Source: Acinetobacter sp. N54.MGS-139
GTDB lineage: Bacteria > Pseudomonadota > Gammaproteobacteria > Burkholderiales > Burkholderiaceae_F
Length of the DNA: 31,898 nucleotides
Direction: 5' to 3'
Assembly: GCA_000980495.1 (NCBI GenBank)
Contig: LARN01000022.1
Coordinates: 1-31,898 of the forward strand
Below the pieces are notes generated by a model. It had not been told where the DNA came from and did no database searches. It saw only the letters and a program-made list of their open reading frames with translations. This document shows, piece after piece, positions 15,650 through 23,781 of the stretch. Positions within the stretch are counted from its first letter, which is position 1; every line of letters begins with the position of its first letter. A program made the translations under genes and the position numbers.

Positions 15650-16248
15650 TGAACCAAAACAGCTCAAAGCTGATGGAAGACATCAAAAAATTTCTCACCG
15701 GAAAAAAGACGAATTACGTAGAGATCGGCGGCCATCGTTTCGCTGAAAATATCAAAGTCGGTCAGAACGCCTTAGTTTTAAACGGTACCGGCGTTCGTAC
15801 CCAAAGCGATCAGCCGATTTATGCCGTGGCTTTGTATTTGCCTGCTAAAACGCACCGACAGGACACTTCCAGAGCTTTATTGGGCGCTCGCCGAGTGCAG
15901 ATTGTCATATTGAAGCCCTTAAACGCTGAAGATTTTATTTCTTCTATGCGCGAGGCGATTGCCGAAAATAACGACGAGACGTATCAGAATTTTATTGAGA
16001 ACGAACTTCTTCAAATTGAAGAGTTTATGAAAGACTTGACCAATTTAGAGACCGGTGATGTCGTCGATGTCGACTGGCTGCCCTCACGCGGAACGTTTGT
16101 TTTTTACAACGGTCAGCTCATGGGAAATCCGGTTCGCGGCAAAGCCTTGTATGACGCGGTTCTTTCTATCTGGCTCGGCAACAACTCTTTAGAAGAAAAG
16201 CTTCGCGAAGGATTGCTGAGCCTTCCGAAAGAGAAAACCGAAAATTGA
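15649..16248 (+). CDS. chalcone isomerase-like domain protein
   Basis: A 199-residue protein resembling the bacterial chalcone-isomerase-like family (Chalcone_3 type). Family-like traits are ALVLNGTGVRTQ followed by IYAVALYLP, an LGARRVQI strand, a helix after DAEDFISSMREA-like sequence, and the C-terminal KALYDAVLSIWLGNNSLEEK. Bacterial members are mostly not flavonoid enzymes and their role is unclear. Most are exported, but no signal peptide is seen here, which is unusual. It is translationally coupled to the MerR gene (one-base overlap) and followed by a terminator. Confidence 0.75.
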   Translation: MNQNSSKLMEDIKKFLTGKKTNYVEIGGHRFAENIKVGQNALVLNGTGVRTQSDQPIYAVALYLPAKTHRQDTSRALLGARRVQIVILKPLNAEDFISSMREAIAENNDETYQNFIENELLQIEEFMKDLTNLETGDVVDVDWLPSRGTFVFYNGQLMGNPVRGKALYDAVLSIWLGNNSLEEKLREGLLSLPKEKTEN

Positions 16249-16297
16249 GGATTGCAGAGAAAGCCTGAACTTCGCCTTCTCTGCTCCCGAATATGGC

Positions 16298-16322
16298 AAA
16301 GCCGCCCGAACGGGCGGTTTTT
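16298..16322 (+). terminator. terminator of the merR-like operon
   Basis: CCGCCC (16302-16307) pairs with GGGCGG (16312-16317) around a GAAC loop, followed by five T (16318-16322). Confidence 0.8.
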
Positions 16323-16345
16323 AGTTCACTGGAACCTATTCGAAA

Positions 16346-17752
16346 TTACTTAACGAACTTCGGATGGATCAGGTTCTGGGTATTGAATGTGGCATCCCAT
16401 TCAGCCTGAGTCATCAGGTGCTGTTCGTCAACAACGATCTGGTGCAGAGACTTACCGGTTGTGTAGCCTTCCTTAGCGATGGCTGCGCACTTCTGATAGC
16501 CGAAATGCGGCTTCAGGAGTGTAACGATACCGATGGAGTTCATGACATAGTCTTTGCAGCGTTCGGTGTTGGCGGTAACGCCTTCAACCAACTTCTTACG
16601 CAATGTGTCGCAGGCGTTTGTCATTACCTTCATCTGTGTGTACAGAGCGTATGTAATGACCGGTTCCATGACGTTCAGTTCGAGCTGGCCGGCAGAAGCA
16701 GCAAGCATCACTGTTGTGTCGAGACCGATAGCAAGGAAGCTGGCCTGGTTGGCAACTTCAGCAGCAACCGGATTGACTTTACCCGGCATGATGGAAGAAC
16801 CCGGCTGGAGCTGAGGAAGGTTGATTTCCTTCAGGCCGCAGCGAGGACCGGAGGCAAGCAGACGAATGTCGTTGCAAACCTTAGTCATCTTGACAGCCAA
16901 GCCCTTGATAGCGGAGGACAGAGTCATGTAAGCGCCGCAGTCGCTGGTAGCAGCGATCAGGTCTTCACTGTTCTTGAAGTCGATGCCGGTCAGTTCGGCA
17001 AGGTTCTTAACAGCAAGTTCAGGATATCCCGGAGCAGCCGTAACAGTGGTACCGATAGCGGTAGCGCCGAGGTTGACGATCTTGAGGTGTTCCTGGGCAG
17101 CGCGCAGGTTTTCAATTTCGTCATTGATGGTGAAGCCCCAGCCGTGGAATTCCTGACCCAGAGTCATCGGGACAGCGTCCTGGAGGTGGGTACGGCCCAT
17201 CTTCAGAGTCTGATCGAATTCTTTAGCTTTGGCATAGAGTGCGTCGCGGAGTTCTTCAGCAGCCTTGATAAGGACGTTGGAGCGGAGGATGCAGCTCAGA
17301 TGGATAGCGGTCGGGTATGTGTCGTTCGTGGACTGACCGAAGTTTGCGTCGTTGTTCGGGTTGACGATGGAGTAGTCACCGAGCTTACCGCCGAGATGTT
17401 CGATAGCGAGGTTGGAGATAACTTCGTTAGCGTTCATGTTGGTAGAAGTACCGGCACCGCCCTGCAGCCAGTCAGTGATGAACTGGTCACGATATTTTTC
17501 AGTGTTGTTGATGAGCTGGTCGCAAGCCCAGATCATTGCGTCGGCAACTTCAGGTTTAACAACGCCGAGTTCCTTATTAGCCATCGCAGCTGCTTTCTTA
17601 ACATAAGCAAAGGCGATGATGAAGTAGATTTCTTGGTTGTTCTTTTCTTCAGTGATGAAGAAGTTTTCTTTGCCGCGAAGGGATTGAACGCCATAGTAAG
17701 CGTTGGCAGGAACTTCTAAGTCACCGATAAAATCATGTTCAATACGAGCCAT
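16346..17752 (-). CDS. aspA: aspartate ammonia-lyase, copy downstream of dcuA
   Basis: A 468-residue canonical aspartase (L-aspartate to fumarate plus ammonia). All key residues line up with Bacillus AspB at +1: Thr102 in GGAGTS, Ser141-Thr142-Asn143 in QSTND, Thr188-His189 in GRTHLQDA, the catalytic loop GSSIMPGKVNP at 318-328 with Ser319, and Lys325 and Asn327. GGAG lies 6 bases before the ATG. It differs from the copy at 19679-21085 in only three residues (Ala2/Thr2, Tyr/Phe in VIT(Y/F)ALY, Lys/Thr in DTLR(K/T)KL). It should supply fumarate to FrdAB. It is separated from dcuA by two terminators and so probably has its own promoter; a TATAAT lies on the minus strand at 17917-17912. Confidence 0.96.
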   Translation of the reverse strand: MARIEHDFIGDLEVPANAYYGVQSLRGKENFFITEEKNNQEIYFIIAFAYVKKAAAMANKELGVVKPEVADAMIWACDQLINNTEKYRDQFITDWLQGGAGTSTNMNANEVISNLAIEHLGGKLGDYSIVNPNNDANFGQSTNDTYPTAIHLSCILRSNVLIKAAEELRDALYAKAKEFDQTLKMGRTHLQDAVPMTLGQEFHGWGFTINDEIENLRAAQEHLKIVNLGATAIGTTVTAAPGYPELAVKNLAELTGIDFKNSEDLIAATSDCGAYMTLSSAIKGLAVKMTKVCNDIRLLASGPRCGLKEINLPQLQPGSSIMPGKVNPVAAEVANQASFLAIGLDTTVMLAASAGQLELNVMEPVITYALYTQMKVMTNACDTLRKKLVEGVTANTERCKDYVMNSIGIVTLLKPHFGYQKCAAIAKEGYTTGKSLHQIVVDEQHLMTQAEWDATFNTQNLIHPKFVK

Positions 17753-17929
17753 TCAGGTCTCCTCAAAAATATATATCCCGCTCCGTTGCGAAGTAGGATT
17801 TGAAAAATAACCGTGTCGGTTTAAAAACCGTTGGTCCACACAGTCATCCGATGCAGACAGAGTCGAACGCTACTCAACACGCTGCGAACCAGCTCTCGTT
17901 TGCTGCAAAGTATTATAATCGTTTGCACA

Positions 17930-17972
17930 AAAAAATATATGGTTTACCCCAAACATATGGGGTAAACCATAT
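17930..17972 (-). terminator. 14-bp perfect hairpin with T-run upstream of aspA2
   Basis: ATATGGTTTACCCC (17937-17950) and GGGGTAAACCATAT (17959-17972) are perfect complements with an 8-base loop. On the minus strand the stem is followed by ATTTTTTT, making a strong intrinsic terminator. It is the second one between dcuA and aspA2. Confidence 0.75.
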
Positions 17973-18017
17973 GCGACGGAAAAATCATTAACAGATTTTT
18001 GTATCTCTATGAATTCA

Positions 18018-18031
18018 TTGATTTTTATTAA
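18018..18031. promoter_or_regulatory. FNR-like box
   Basis: TTGAT-TTTT-ATTAA matches the FNR consensus TTGAT-N4-ATCAA with one mismatch. FNR controls aspA and dcu genes in E. coli, so the site is plausible here, but it sits upstream of the second terminator and its promoter is not clear. Confidence 0.4.
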
Positions 18032-18108
18032 GAAGATTTTTTGATCGAGCAAATATAGTTTGATTTATTATGTAATTCTTCGTAACAAACAGGTGAATTT
18101 GAGCATAG

Positions 18109-18132
18109 AAAAAGGCCTCGCACTGCGAGGCC
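18109..18132 (-). terminator. terminator of dcuA
   Basis: GGCCTCGC (18114-18121) and GCGAGGCC (18125-18132) are perfect complements around a 3-base loop. On the minus strand five T follow, about 40 bases after the dcuA stop. Confidence 0.85.
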
Positions 18133-18172
18133 CTATTCTCATATCCCTTTAGGGGTACGTTAGATCAGCGGA

Positions 18173-19507
18173 TTAGATGAAACCGCAGGCAACGAAACCG
18201 AAAGCGACGGAGAAGACAATCGCCAGAACGCCGGGGATGAAGAAGGAGTGGTTGAAGACCCACTTGCCGATGCGTGTTGTACCGGTGTCGTCCATCTGAA
18301 CAGCGCCGAGGAGAGTCGGGTATGTCGGAAGAACGAAGAGAGCGGAAACAGCGGCGAAGCAGGCAACCAGCATGTAAGCGTTATCCGGGTGAGCGGCTGT
18401 GATGCCGAGGGCGGCAACCACTGTCGGAGTAATCGCCTTGGCAGTAGCGGCCTGAGAGTACAGGAGCATAGCGGCTAAGAAGAAGACAACAGCGAGGAGA
18501 GCCGGATACTGGCTGATGGTTTCAGAAGCAAAAGCCTTGATCTGAGCGGTGTGACCGGAAACGAATGTATCACCGAGCCATGCAACACCGAGAACGCAGA
18601 TACAGGCAACCATACCGGATTTGAAAACGGATGTGGAAGCGATGTCGCCGAGTTTGATCTTGCAGAAGATCGTGATGAAAGCACCGACAGTAAGCATCAA
18701 GCTCATGATGGCTGCGTCACGTGCAACGATAACCGGTTTGATCAGGCCGATAGCCGGAGAAATAGCGGATGCGTAGCAGACGACTGCGATAACGCCGATG
18801 AGGAAGATCCAAACGGAAAGCTTGGCAGAGGAAGTGATCTTGATTTCCTGCATGCCGACAGGAGGCTTAACGAGACCTTCTTTAAGACGTTCCTGATAAA
18901 CCTGAGAGGTGCTGAGGTCCATCTTGCAGAACATCGTCATGATGAAAGCGGTGACCATGCAGCCGAGGAAAGTGGTAACAAGCCAAACAGCGATCAGAGT
19001 CGGATAGCTCCAGCCGAACGGTTCGAGAACGCCGGTCATGTAAATAACGGCAGCGGAAACCGGAGAAGCAGTAATAGCGATCTGAGAAGAGACCACAGCG
19101 ATAGAGAGCGGAACGCTCGGACGGATGTTCTGGCCTTTAGCAACTTCAACGATAACCGGGATCATCGAGAAAGCGGTGTGACCTGTACCAGCGAAAATCG
19201 TCAGAACATAGGTAACCAGCGGAGCCAGATAGTTGATGTATTTAGGATTCTTGTAGAGAATCTTTTCAGCGATGTAAACGAGGTAGTCCAAGCCGCCTGC
19301 GAGTTGCATAGCGGAAATGGCCGAGATCACGGATGCAATGATCAGGATCACGTCCCAAGGAATGTTACCCGGCTTCATGCCTAAACACAGACCGAGAATG
19401 AGAACACCGGCACCGCCGGCGTAGCCGATACCGATACCGCCGAGACGCACACCGACAAAGATCGCGCCGAGCAGAACGATAATCTGAAGAATAACCATGA
19501 TATCCAT
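18173..19507 (-). CDS. dcuA: anaerobic C4-dicarboxylate transporter of the Dcu (DcuA/DcuB) family
   Basis: A 444-residue inner-membrane carrier with 10 or more hydrophobic segments. Dcu carriers exchange aspartate, fumarate or malate for succinate during anaerobic growth. The motifs LGGIGIGYAGG, MQLAGGLDYLV, ASPVSAAVIYM, CICVLGVAWLGDTF, YSQAATAKA and AVQMDDTGTTRIGKWVFNH match DcuA better than DcuB. GGAGG is 4 bases before the ATG. It lies between two near-identical aspA genes, all on the minus strand, each with its own terminator. The context makes aspartate/succinate exchange feeding fumarate respiration the likely job. Confidence 0.93.
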   Translation of the reverse strand: MDIMVILQIIVLLGAIFVGVRLGGIGIGYAGGAGVLILGLCLGMKPGNIPWDVILIIASVISAISAMQLAGGLDYLVYIAEKILYKNPKYINYLAPLVTYVLTIFAGTGHTAFSMIPVIVEVAKGQNIRPSVPLSIAVVSSQIAITASPVSAAVIYMTGVLEPFGWSYPTLIAVWLVTTFLGCMVTAFIMTMFCKMDLSTSQVYQERLKEGLVKPPVGMQEIKITSSAKLSVWIFLIGVIAVVCYASAISPAIGLIKPVIVARDAAIMSLMLTVGAFITIFCKIKLGDIASTSVFKSGMVACICVLGVAWLGDTFVSGHTAQIKAFASETISQYPALLAVVFFLAAMLLYSQAATAKAITPTVVAALGITAAHPDNAYMLVACFAAVSALFVLPTYPTLLGAVQMDDTGTTRIGKWVFNHSFFIPGVLAIVFSVAFGFVACGFI

Positions 19508-19635
19508 AAATCCTCCGAAAGAAAGTACGCGGTTAACCGTACTCCCCGAGATGTTGGCTTAGTTAATTATTGACGGGTCGCCAAAGACCCTTGAATTGGA
19601 GCAAGAACATGTTTTTTTAACCTGCTCCGAGCGCT

Positions 19636-19665
19636 GAAAATTCGGCAGCGGATTCCGCTGCCGAA
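19636..19665 (-). terminator. terminator of aspA3
   Basis: TTCGGCAGCGG (19641-19651) and CCGCTGCCGAA (19655-19665) are perfect complements with a 3-base loop. On the minus strand TTTTC follows. It lies 14 bases past the aspA3 stop, so dcuA needs its own promoter in the remaining gap of about 130 bases. Confidence 0.8.
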
Positions 19666-19678
19666 ATCTTGAACTCAA

Positions 19679-21085
19679 TTACTTGACGAATTTCGGATGA
19701 ATCAAGTTCTGAGTATTGAATGTGGCATCCCATTCAGCCTGAGTCATCAGGTGCTGTTCATCAACAACGATCTGATGCAGAGACTTACCGGTTGTGTAGC
19801 CTTCCTTAGCGATAGCGGCGCACTTCTGGTAGCCGAAATGCGGCTTCAGGAGTGTAACGATACCGATGGAGTTCATGACATAGTCTTTGCAGCGTTCGGT
19901 GTTGGCGGTAACGCCTTCAACCAGTTTTGTACGCAGTGTGTCGCATGCGTTGGTCATAACTTTCATCTGTGTGTACAGAGCGAAAGTGATCACCGGTTCC
20001 ATAACGTTCAGTTCGAGCTGGCCGGCAGAAGCGGCAAGCATCACTGTTGTGTCGAGACCGATAGCAAGGAAGCTGGCCTGGTTGGCAACTTCAGCAGCAA
20101 CCGGATTGACTTTACCCGGCATGATGGAAGAACCCGGCTGGAGCTGAGGAAGGTTGATTTCCTTCAGGCCGCAGCGAGGACCGGAGGCAAGCAGACGAAT
20201 GTCGTTGCAAACCTTAGTCATCTTGACAGCCAAGCCCTTGATAGCGGAGGACAGAGTCATGTAAGCGCCGCAGTCGCTGGTAGCAGCGATCAGGTCTTCA
20301 CTGTTCTTGAAGTCGATGCCGGTCAGTTCGGCAAGGTTCTTAACAGCAAGTTCAGGATATCCCGGAGCAGCCGTAACAGTGGTACCGATAGCGGTAGCGC
20401 CGAGGTTGACGATCTTGAGGTGTTCCTGGGCAGCGCGCAGGTTTTCAATTTCGTCATTGATGGTGAAGCCCCAGCCGTGGAATTCCTGACCCAGAGTCAT
20501 CGGGACAGCGTCCTGGAGGTGGGTACGGCCCATCTTCAGAGTCTGATCGAATTCTTTAGCTTTGGCATAGAGTGCGTCGCGGAGTTCTTCAGCGGCCTTG
20601 ATAAGGACGTTGGAGCGGAGGATGCAGCTCAGATGGATAGCGGTCGGATAGGTGTCGTTTGTGGACTGACCGAAGTTAGCATCGTTGTTCGGGTTAACGA
20701 TGGAGTAATCGCCAAGCTTGCCGCCGAGATGTTCGATAGCAAGGTTGGAGATGACTTCGTTGGCATTCATGTTGGTAGAGGTACCGGCACCGCCCTGCAG
20801 CCAGTCAGTGATGAACTGGTCGCGATATTTTTCGGTGTTGTTGATGAGCTGGTCGCATGCCCAGATCATTGCGTCGGCAACTTCGGGTTTAACAACGCCG
20901 AGTTCTTTGTTCGCCATAGCAGCTGCTTTTTTGACATAAGCAAAAGCGATGATGAAGTAGATTTCCTGGTTGTTCTTTTCTTCAGTGATGAAGAAGTTTT
21001 CTTTACCGCGAAGAGACTGAACGCCGTAGTAGGCATTAGCCGGAACTTCTAAGTCGCCAATAAAATCGTGCTCAATACGAGTCAT
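19679..21085 (-). CDS. aspA: aspartate ammonia-lyase, copy upstream of dcuA
   Basis: A 468-residue aspartase with all catalytic residues (GGAGTS, QSTND, GRTHLQDA, GSSIMPGKVNP at 318-328), nearly identical to the copy at 16346-17752. AGGAG lies 6 bases before the ATG. At DNA level the central part (20034-20593) appears identical to 16701-17260, while both ends carry many silent differences. It is downstream of frdAB on the same strand; the upstream region now contains one copy of a 330-bp duplication made by an IS insertion. Expected product fumarate, the substrate of FrdAB. Confidence 0.96.
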   Translation of the reverse strand: MTRIEHDFIGDLEVPANAYYGVQSLRGKENFFITEEKNNQEIYFIIAFAYVKKAAAMANKELGVVKPEVADAMIWACDQLINNTEKYRDQFITDWLQGGAGTSTNMNANEVISNLAIEHLGGKLGDYSIVNPNNDANFGQSTNDTYPTAIHLSCILRSNVLIKAAEELRDALYAKAKEFDQTLKMGRTHLQDAVPMTLGQEFHGWGFTINDEIENLRAAQEHLKIVNLGATAIGTTVTAAPGYPELAVKNLAELTGIDFKNSEDLIAATSDCGAYMTLSSAIKGLAVKMTKVCNDIRLLASGPRCGLKEINLPQLQPGSSIMPGKVNPVAAEVANQASFLAIGLDTTVMLAASAGQLELNVMEPVITFALYTQMKVMTNACDTLRTKLVEGVTANTERCKDYVMNSIGIVTLLKPHFGYQKCAAIAKEGYTTGKSLHQIVVDEQHLMTQAEWDATFNTQNLIHPKFVK

Positions 21086-21117
21086 TGTTGCTCCTGTCTT
21101 GAATAATGAGAAGTCTC

Positions 21118-21446
21118 AAAAAGCGCCCTCTTTCGTCAGTCCGAAGAGCGTGGTCATACGATTGAGTGGCTGCAGGCAGTATCGTAACAAATTGTTTATT
21201 TGCATGGGAATCGGTACTGCTCAAACGGGGACTAAAGTAGCACAGTTCATGAAAATTCTCTAGAAAAATTTTCTGAATTGTCGATAAATCAAGGGTTTTT
21301 ACCTAGAACTTTCGTTTTAAGTATCATCACTTCACGGCATGTGTTGTTTCATTACCGCAACAAACAAAAACCCCTACCGATTAAGGTAGGGGTTTAGGTC
21401 TTGCTAGGACGTTTTGTTACAAAGTAGGATTAGTCGAGCTTGAGCT
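21118..21446. repeat. left copy of a ~330-bp direct repeat flanking the IS (target duplication)
   Basis: This stretch matches 23455-23781 with four substitutions (21123, 21148, 21354, 21361) and one 2-base indel (near 21266). It contains the aspA3 upstream region, a copy of the frdB terminator (21366-21395) and, at its right end, the last codons and stop of frdB (TTAGTCGAGCTTGAGCT, 21430-21446) as a non-functional remnant. One base at the junction is ambiguous because host and element both have C there. Confidence 0.93.
21363..21395 (-). terminator. duplicated copy of the frdB terminator
   Basis: AAACCCCTACC (21368-21378) pairs with GGTAGGGGTTT (21385-21395), followed on the minus strand by a T-run. 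Now separated from frdB by the IS, it may stop transcripts leaving the element toward aspA3. Confidence 0.75.
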
Positions 21447-21543
21447 CCCGAGTTTGATACTTGATTTTGGGCTTAACCACGCCCGCTCTGGGTTTAAGCC
21501 CAAAAAATTTTACCGTCAACGTAGCATAAATGTAGTACTATAT

Positions 21544-21551
21544 GGTATAAT
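21544..21551 (+). promoter_or_regulatory. extended -10 promoter of the transposase
   Basis: A TATAAT (21546-21551) is preceded by TGG, an extended -10 element, 28 bases before the transposase ATG. No convincing -35 box is seen. Confidence 0.5.
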
Positions 21552-21579
21552 TGAGCTATCTTGGTCATGGAGGGCGGCG

Positions 21580-23379
21580 ATGCCTCTGCACGTTTCAATT
21601 GTTTCGGTTAAGAATTACAAGTACATCCGTGTTTATTCAAGCTATCGAAATGAAAAGGGACAGCCCCGCTCCAGACTTATTGAAAATCACGGCCGGCTGG
21701 ATACCGCTCTCTCGAAGGATCCTCAATACGTTGAGAAATTAAAGGAACGTATTGCCAAAGAAAATCAGCTTGAGGCGAGCACTAAGGCTCAAGAAGTAGA
21801 AAAACAAGCCAAAGAGAGAATGGATAAGCTCTCCCAAGCAGCCCAAGGACTCAACGACAAACCCGGATGTTTTAAGACTTACAACGTCGGCGCGGCACTT
21901 ATCAGAAAAGTCTGGTCTGACTTGAAGCTTCCTGAGATGTTCAGGCATTTACAGCGAAGCAGAAAAATTGGGTATTCGTATGATCAGACGGCTTATTTGC
22001 TGACAGAGCAAAGACTGCTGCAGCCGGCGAGCAAGTTGAGAAGCTTCGCCAATCGATCCGGAAGCATTATTGATCACGCAAAAGTCGATCACCTGGAAGA
22101 TTTATATAAAGTTCTGGATCTTCTCCAAGAAGATAAGGCCACCATCGTGAGGCATCTGAACCGAGAAATCCAGAAGAAAACCAAGAGAAAGGTAACGGCA
22201 GCCTTTTACGACGTAACCACCTATTCCTTCGAGAGTCGCTGCGTATCTGACTACAAAGACTTCGGCATCAGCAAAGATCATAAGGTCAATGAAGTTCAAG
22301 TTGTTCTTGGGTTGATGATGGACGAAAACGGCATACCTATCGACTACGAGCTTTTTAACGGCAATACCAACGAGTTCGGAACAATGGTTCCGCTCATAGA
22401 GAAAATAAAGAAAACTTATCACCTCAAGCAGCTCATCGTCGTAGCCGACCGCGGTCTTAACAGCTGTCAGAATCTGTTTGATCTTAAAGACATCGGCTGT
22501 GATTTTGTTATTGCTCAAAAATTCAGAACAACCTCCGAGCACTTGAAAAAGCAAATTCTGGACCAAGAAAACTGGCAGGACTTCGTTTACAACGAAGAAG
22601 GCGCAGAGGTCTGCCGATACAAGACGTTAGACGTAACGCAAGAGCTATACGAGATGAGAAAAAGCCCGACGACGCATCGTAATTACAAGACGTCAAATGT
22701 CCTTGGCACTATGAATCTCAAATGGGTTGTCTCACATAGTCCCTCAAGAGCCGCAAAAGATAAAGCAGATCGAGACAGGGCCATAGAAAAAGCCAAGCAG
22801 GCGGTCGCGGATCCAAGCCGACTTAAAAACAGGGGTTACAAGTCTCTCGTCAAAGTGCCGAAAGGCAAAGGCTCGCCCACGATTAATTGGGAGAAGATCA
22901 ACGAACAGGCGAAATGGGACGGTTATTACGTAATCTGTACTAATTTAAACATATCTCCGCATGATGCTACTGCGATCTATCGAAAGTTATGGCAAATAGA
23001 AGACTGCTTCAGAGTAAGCAAGACATACCTCGAGGCTCGTCCCTGCTTTGTATGGACCGATCCTCACATCTACGGTCACTTTCTGAGCTGCTTTATCAGC
23101 CTGGTCATTGAAAAGTACATGCTTTATACCTTTAAGAACGAACTGGGCAAAGAAGAGATAACACACGAGAAGATGCTGGAAGCCTTGAGGACAGCTGAGG
23201 TTGTCTATGACGATATCAACCCTCAGGTACCGTTCTATATGAGGCTTTATGAGGCCGGTTTATTTGATCGGATGTCGGCACTGTTTAGTTTGGAAGTCCT
23301 TAACCGAGTTGAGGTCCCGTCAAGCTTAAGGAGGAAACTGCATTTACCACTGACAAAGGTTGTAGCTACACCGACGTAA
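21580..23379 (+). CDS. IS1634-family (IS4-like) DDE transposase
   Basis: A 599-residue transposase that cuts and joins the element's ends. The ATG at 21580 is chosen because GGAGG lies 7 bases before it; an upstream in-frame start would lie inside the terminal repeat. Catalytic residues are Asp211 in FYDVTTYSFES, Asp290 in VVADRGLNS and Glu474 in YRKLWQIEDCFRVSK, the Y-x2-R-x3-E-x6-K-like signature of the IS4 superfamily, followed by LEARPCFVWTD as in IS1634. The N-terminal region (KNYKYIRVYSSYRNEKGQPR) and the charged helix at about 45-90 are family-typical. No frameshift or stop is seen, so it is probably functional. Confidence 0.95.
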   Translation: MPLHVSIVSVKNYKYIRVYSSYRNEKGQPRSRLIENHGRLDTALSKDPQYVEKLKERIAKENQLEASTKAQEVEKQAKERMDKLSQAAQGLNDKPGCFKTYNVGAALIRKVWSDLKLPEMFRHLQRSRKIGYSYDQTAYLLTEQRLLQPASKLRSFANRSGSIIDHAKVDHLEDLYKVLDLLQEDKATIVRHLNREIQKKTKRKVTAAFYDVTTYSFESRCVSDYKDFGISKDHKVNEVQVVLGLMMDENGIPIDYELFNGNTNEFGTMVPLIEKIKKTYHLKQLIVVADRGLNSCQNLFDLKDIGCDFVIAQKFRTTSEHLKKQILDQENWQDFVYNEEGAEVCRYKTLDVTQELYEMRKSPTTHRNYKTSNVLGTMNLKWVVSHSPSRAAKDKADRDRAIEKAKQAVADPSRLKNRGYKSLVKVPKGKGSPTINWEKINEQAKWDGYYVICTNLNISPHDATAIYRKLWQIEDCFRVSKTYLEARPCFVWTDPHIYGHFLSCFISLVIEKYMLYTFKNELGKEEITHEKMLEALRTAEVVYDDINPQVPFYMRLYEAGLFDRMSALFSLEVLNRVEVPSSLRRKLHLPLTKVVATPT

Positions 23380-23454
23380 ATTTTAAAATTCTGAGAAGCC
23401 CGATGGATTCTAGCTTCTCAATGGATAAAGCCAGAATCCACTACCAAACTCGGG

Positions 23455-23781
23455 AAAAACCGCCCTCTTTCGTCAGTCCGAAGACCGTGGTCATACGATT
23501 GAGTGGCTGCAGGCAGTATCGTAACAAATTGTTTATTTGCATGGGAATCGGTACTGCTCAAACGGGGACTAAAGTAGCACAGTTCATGAAAATTCTCTAA
23601 AAATTTTCTGAATTGTCGATAAATCAAGGGTTTTTACCTAGAACTTTCGTTTTAAGTATCATCACTTCACGGCATGTGTTGTTTCATTGCCGCAATAAAC
23701 AAAAACCCCTACCGATTAAGGTAGGGGTTTAGGTCTTGCTAGGACGTTTTGTTACAAAGTAGGATTAGTCGAGCTTGAGCT
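23455..23781. repeat. right copy of the ~330-bp direct repeat (target duplication)
   Basis: Near-identical to 21118-21446. This copy holds the working frdB 3' end (stop at 23765) and terminator. Together with 23380-23454, the stretch between transposase and frdB has no gene. Confidence 0.93.
23701..23730 (-). terminator. terminator of frdB
   Basis: AAACCCCTACC (23703-23713) pairs with GGTAGGGGTTT (23720-23730) around a 6-base loop. On the minus strand the stem is followed by TTTTTG. It lies about 35 bases after the frdB stop. Confidence 0.85.

Larger units (their letters stand above)
17753..18172. other. regulatory region between aspA2 and dcuA
   Basis: 420 bases with no gene. In minus-strand order it holds the dcuA terminator, about 135 AT-rich bases with an FNR-like box, a second long hairpin with a T-run, a TATAAT, and a leader of about 150 bases before aspA2. 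Confidence 0.6.
21447..23454 (+). mobile_element. IS1634-family insertion sequence with long target duplication
   Basis: About 2,008 bp bounded by 32-base imperfect inverted repeats (21447-21478 and 23423-23454, 25 of 32 matching, both beginning CCCGAGTTTG). It carries one DDE transposase. A 12-bp perfect stem, TTTTGGGCTTAA (21465-21476) with its complement (21494-21505), lies just inside the left end, and an 8-bp stem (23392-23399 with 23413-23420) lies near the right end. The flanking host DNA is duplicated over about 330 bp. IS1634 and IS1549 are known for such unusually long, variable-length target repeats. Confidence 0.93.

Noticed and set aside
16364..17719. 451-codon open frame antisense to aspA2 (and its twin at 19697-21052)
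   Set aside because: It mirrors the codon pattern of a highly biased aspA gene, has no ribosome site and encodes a low-complexity, Val/Asp/Ser-rich product. The twin exists only because the aspA copies are near-identical.
18551..19384. 277-codon frame antisense to dcuA
   Set aside because: It is an extremely Asp/Asn/Arg-rich translation of membrane-protein codons, with no ribosome site.
19565..19585. Palindrome-like TTGACGGGTCGCCAA upstream of dcuA as an FNR box
   Set aside because: The spacing is one base too long and the inner half-site bases do not fit; it is better explained as a small GGGTC/GACCC hairpin.
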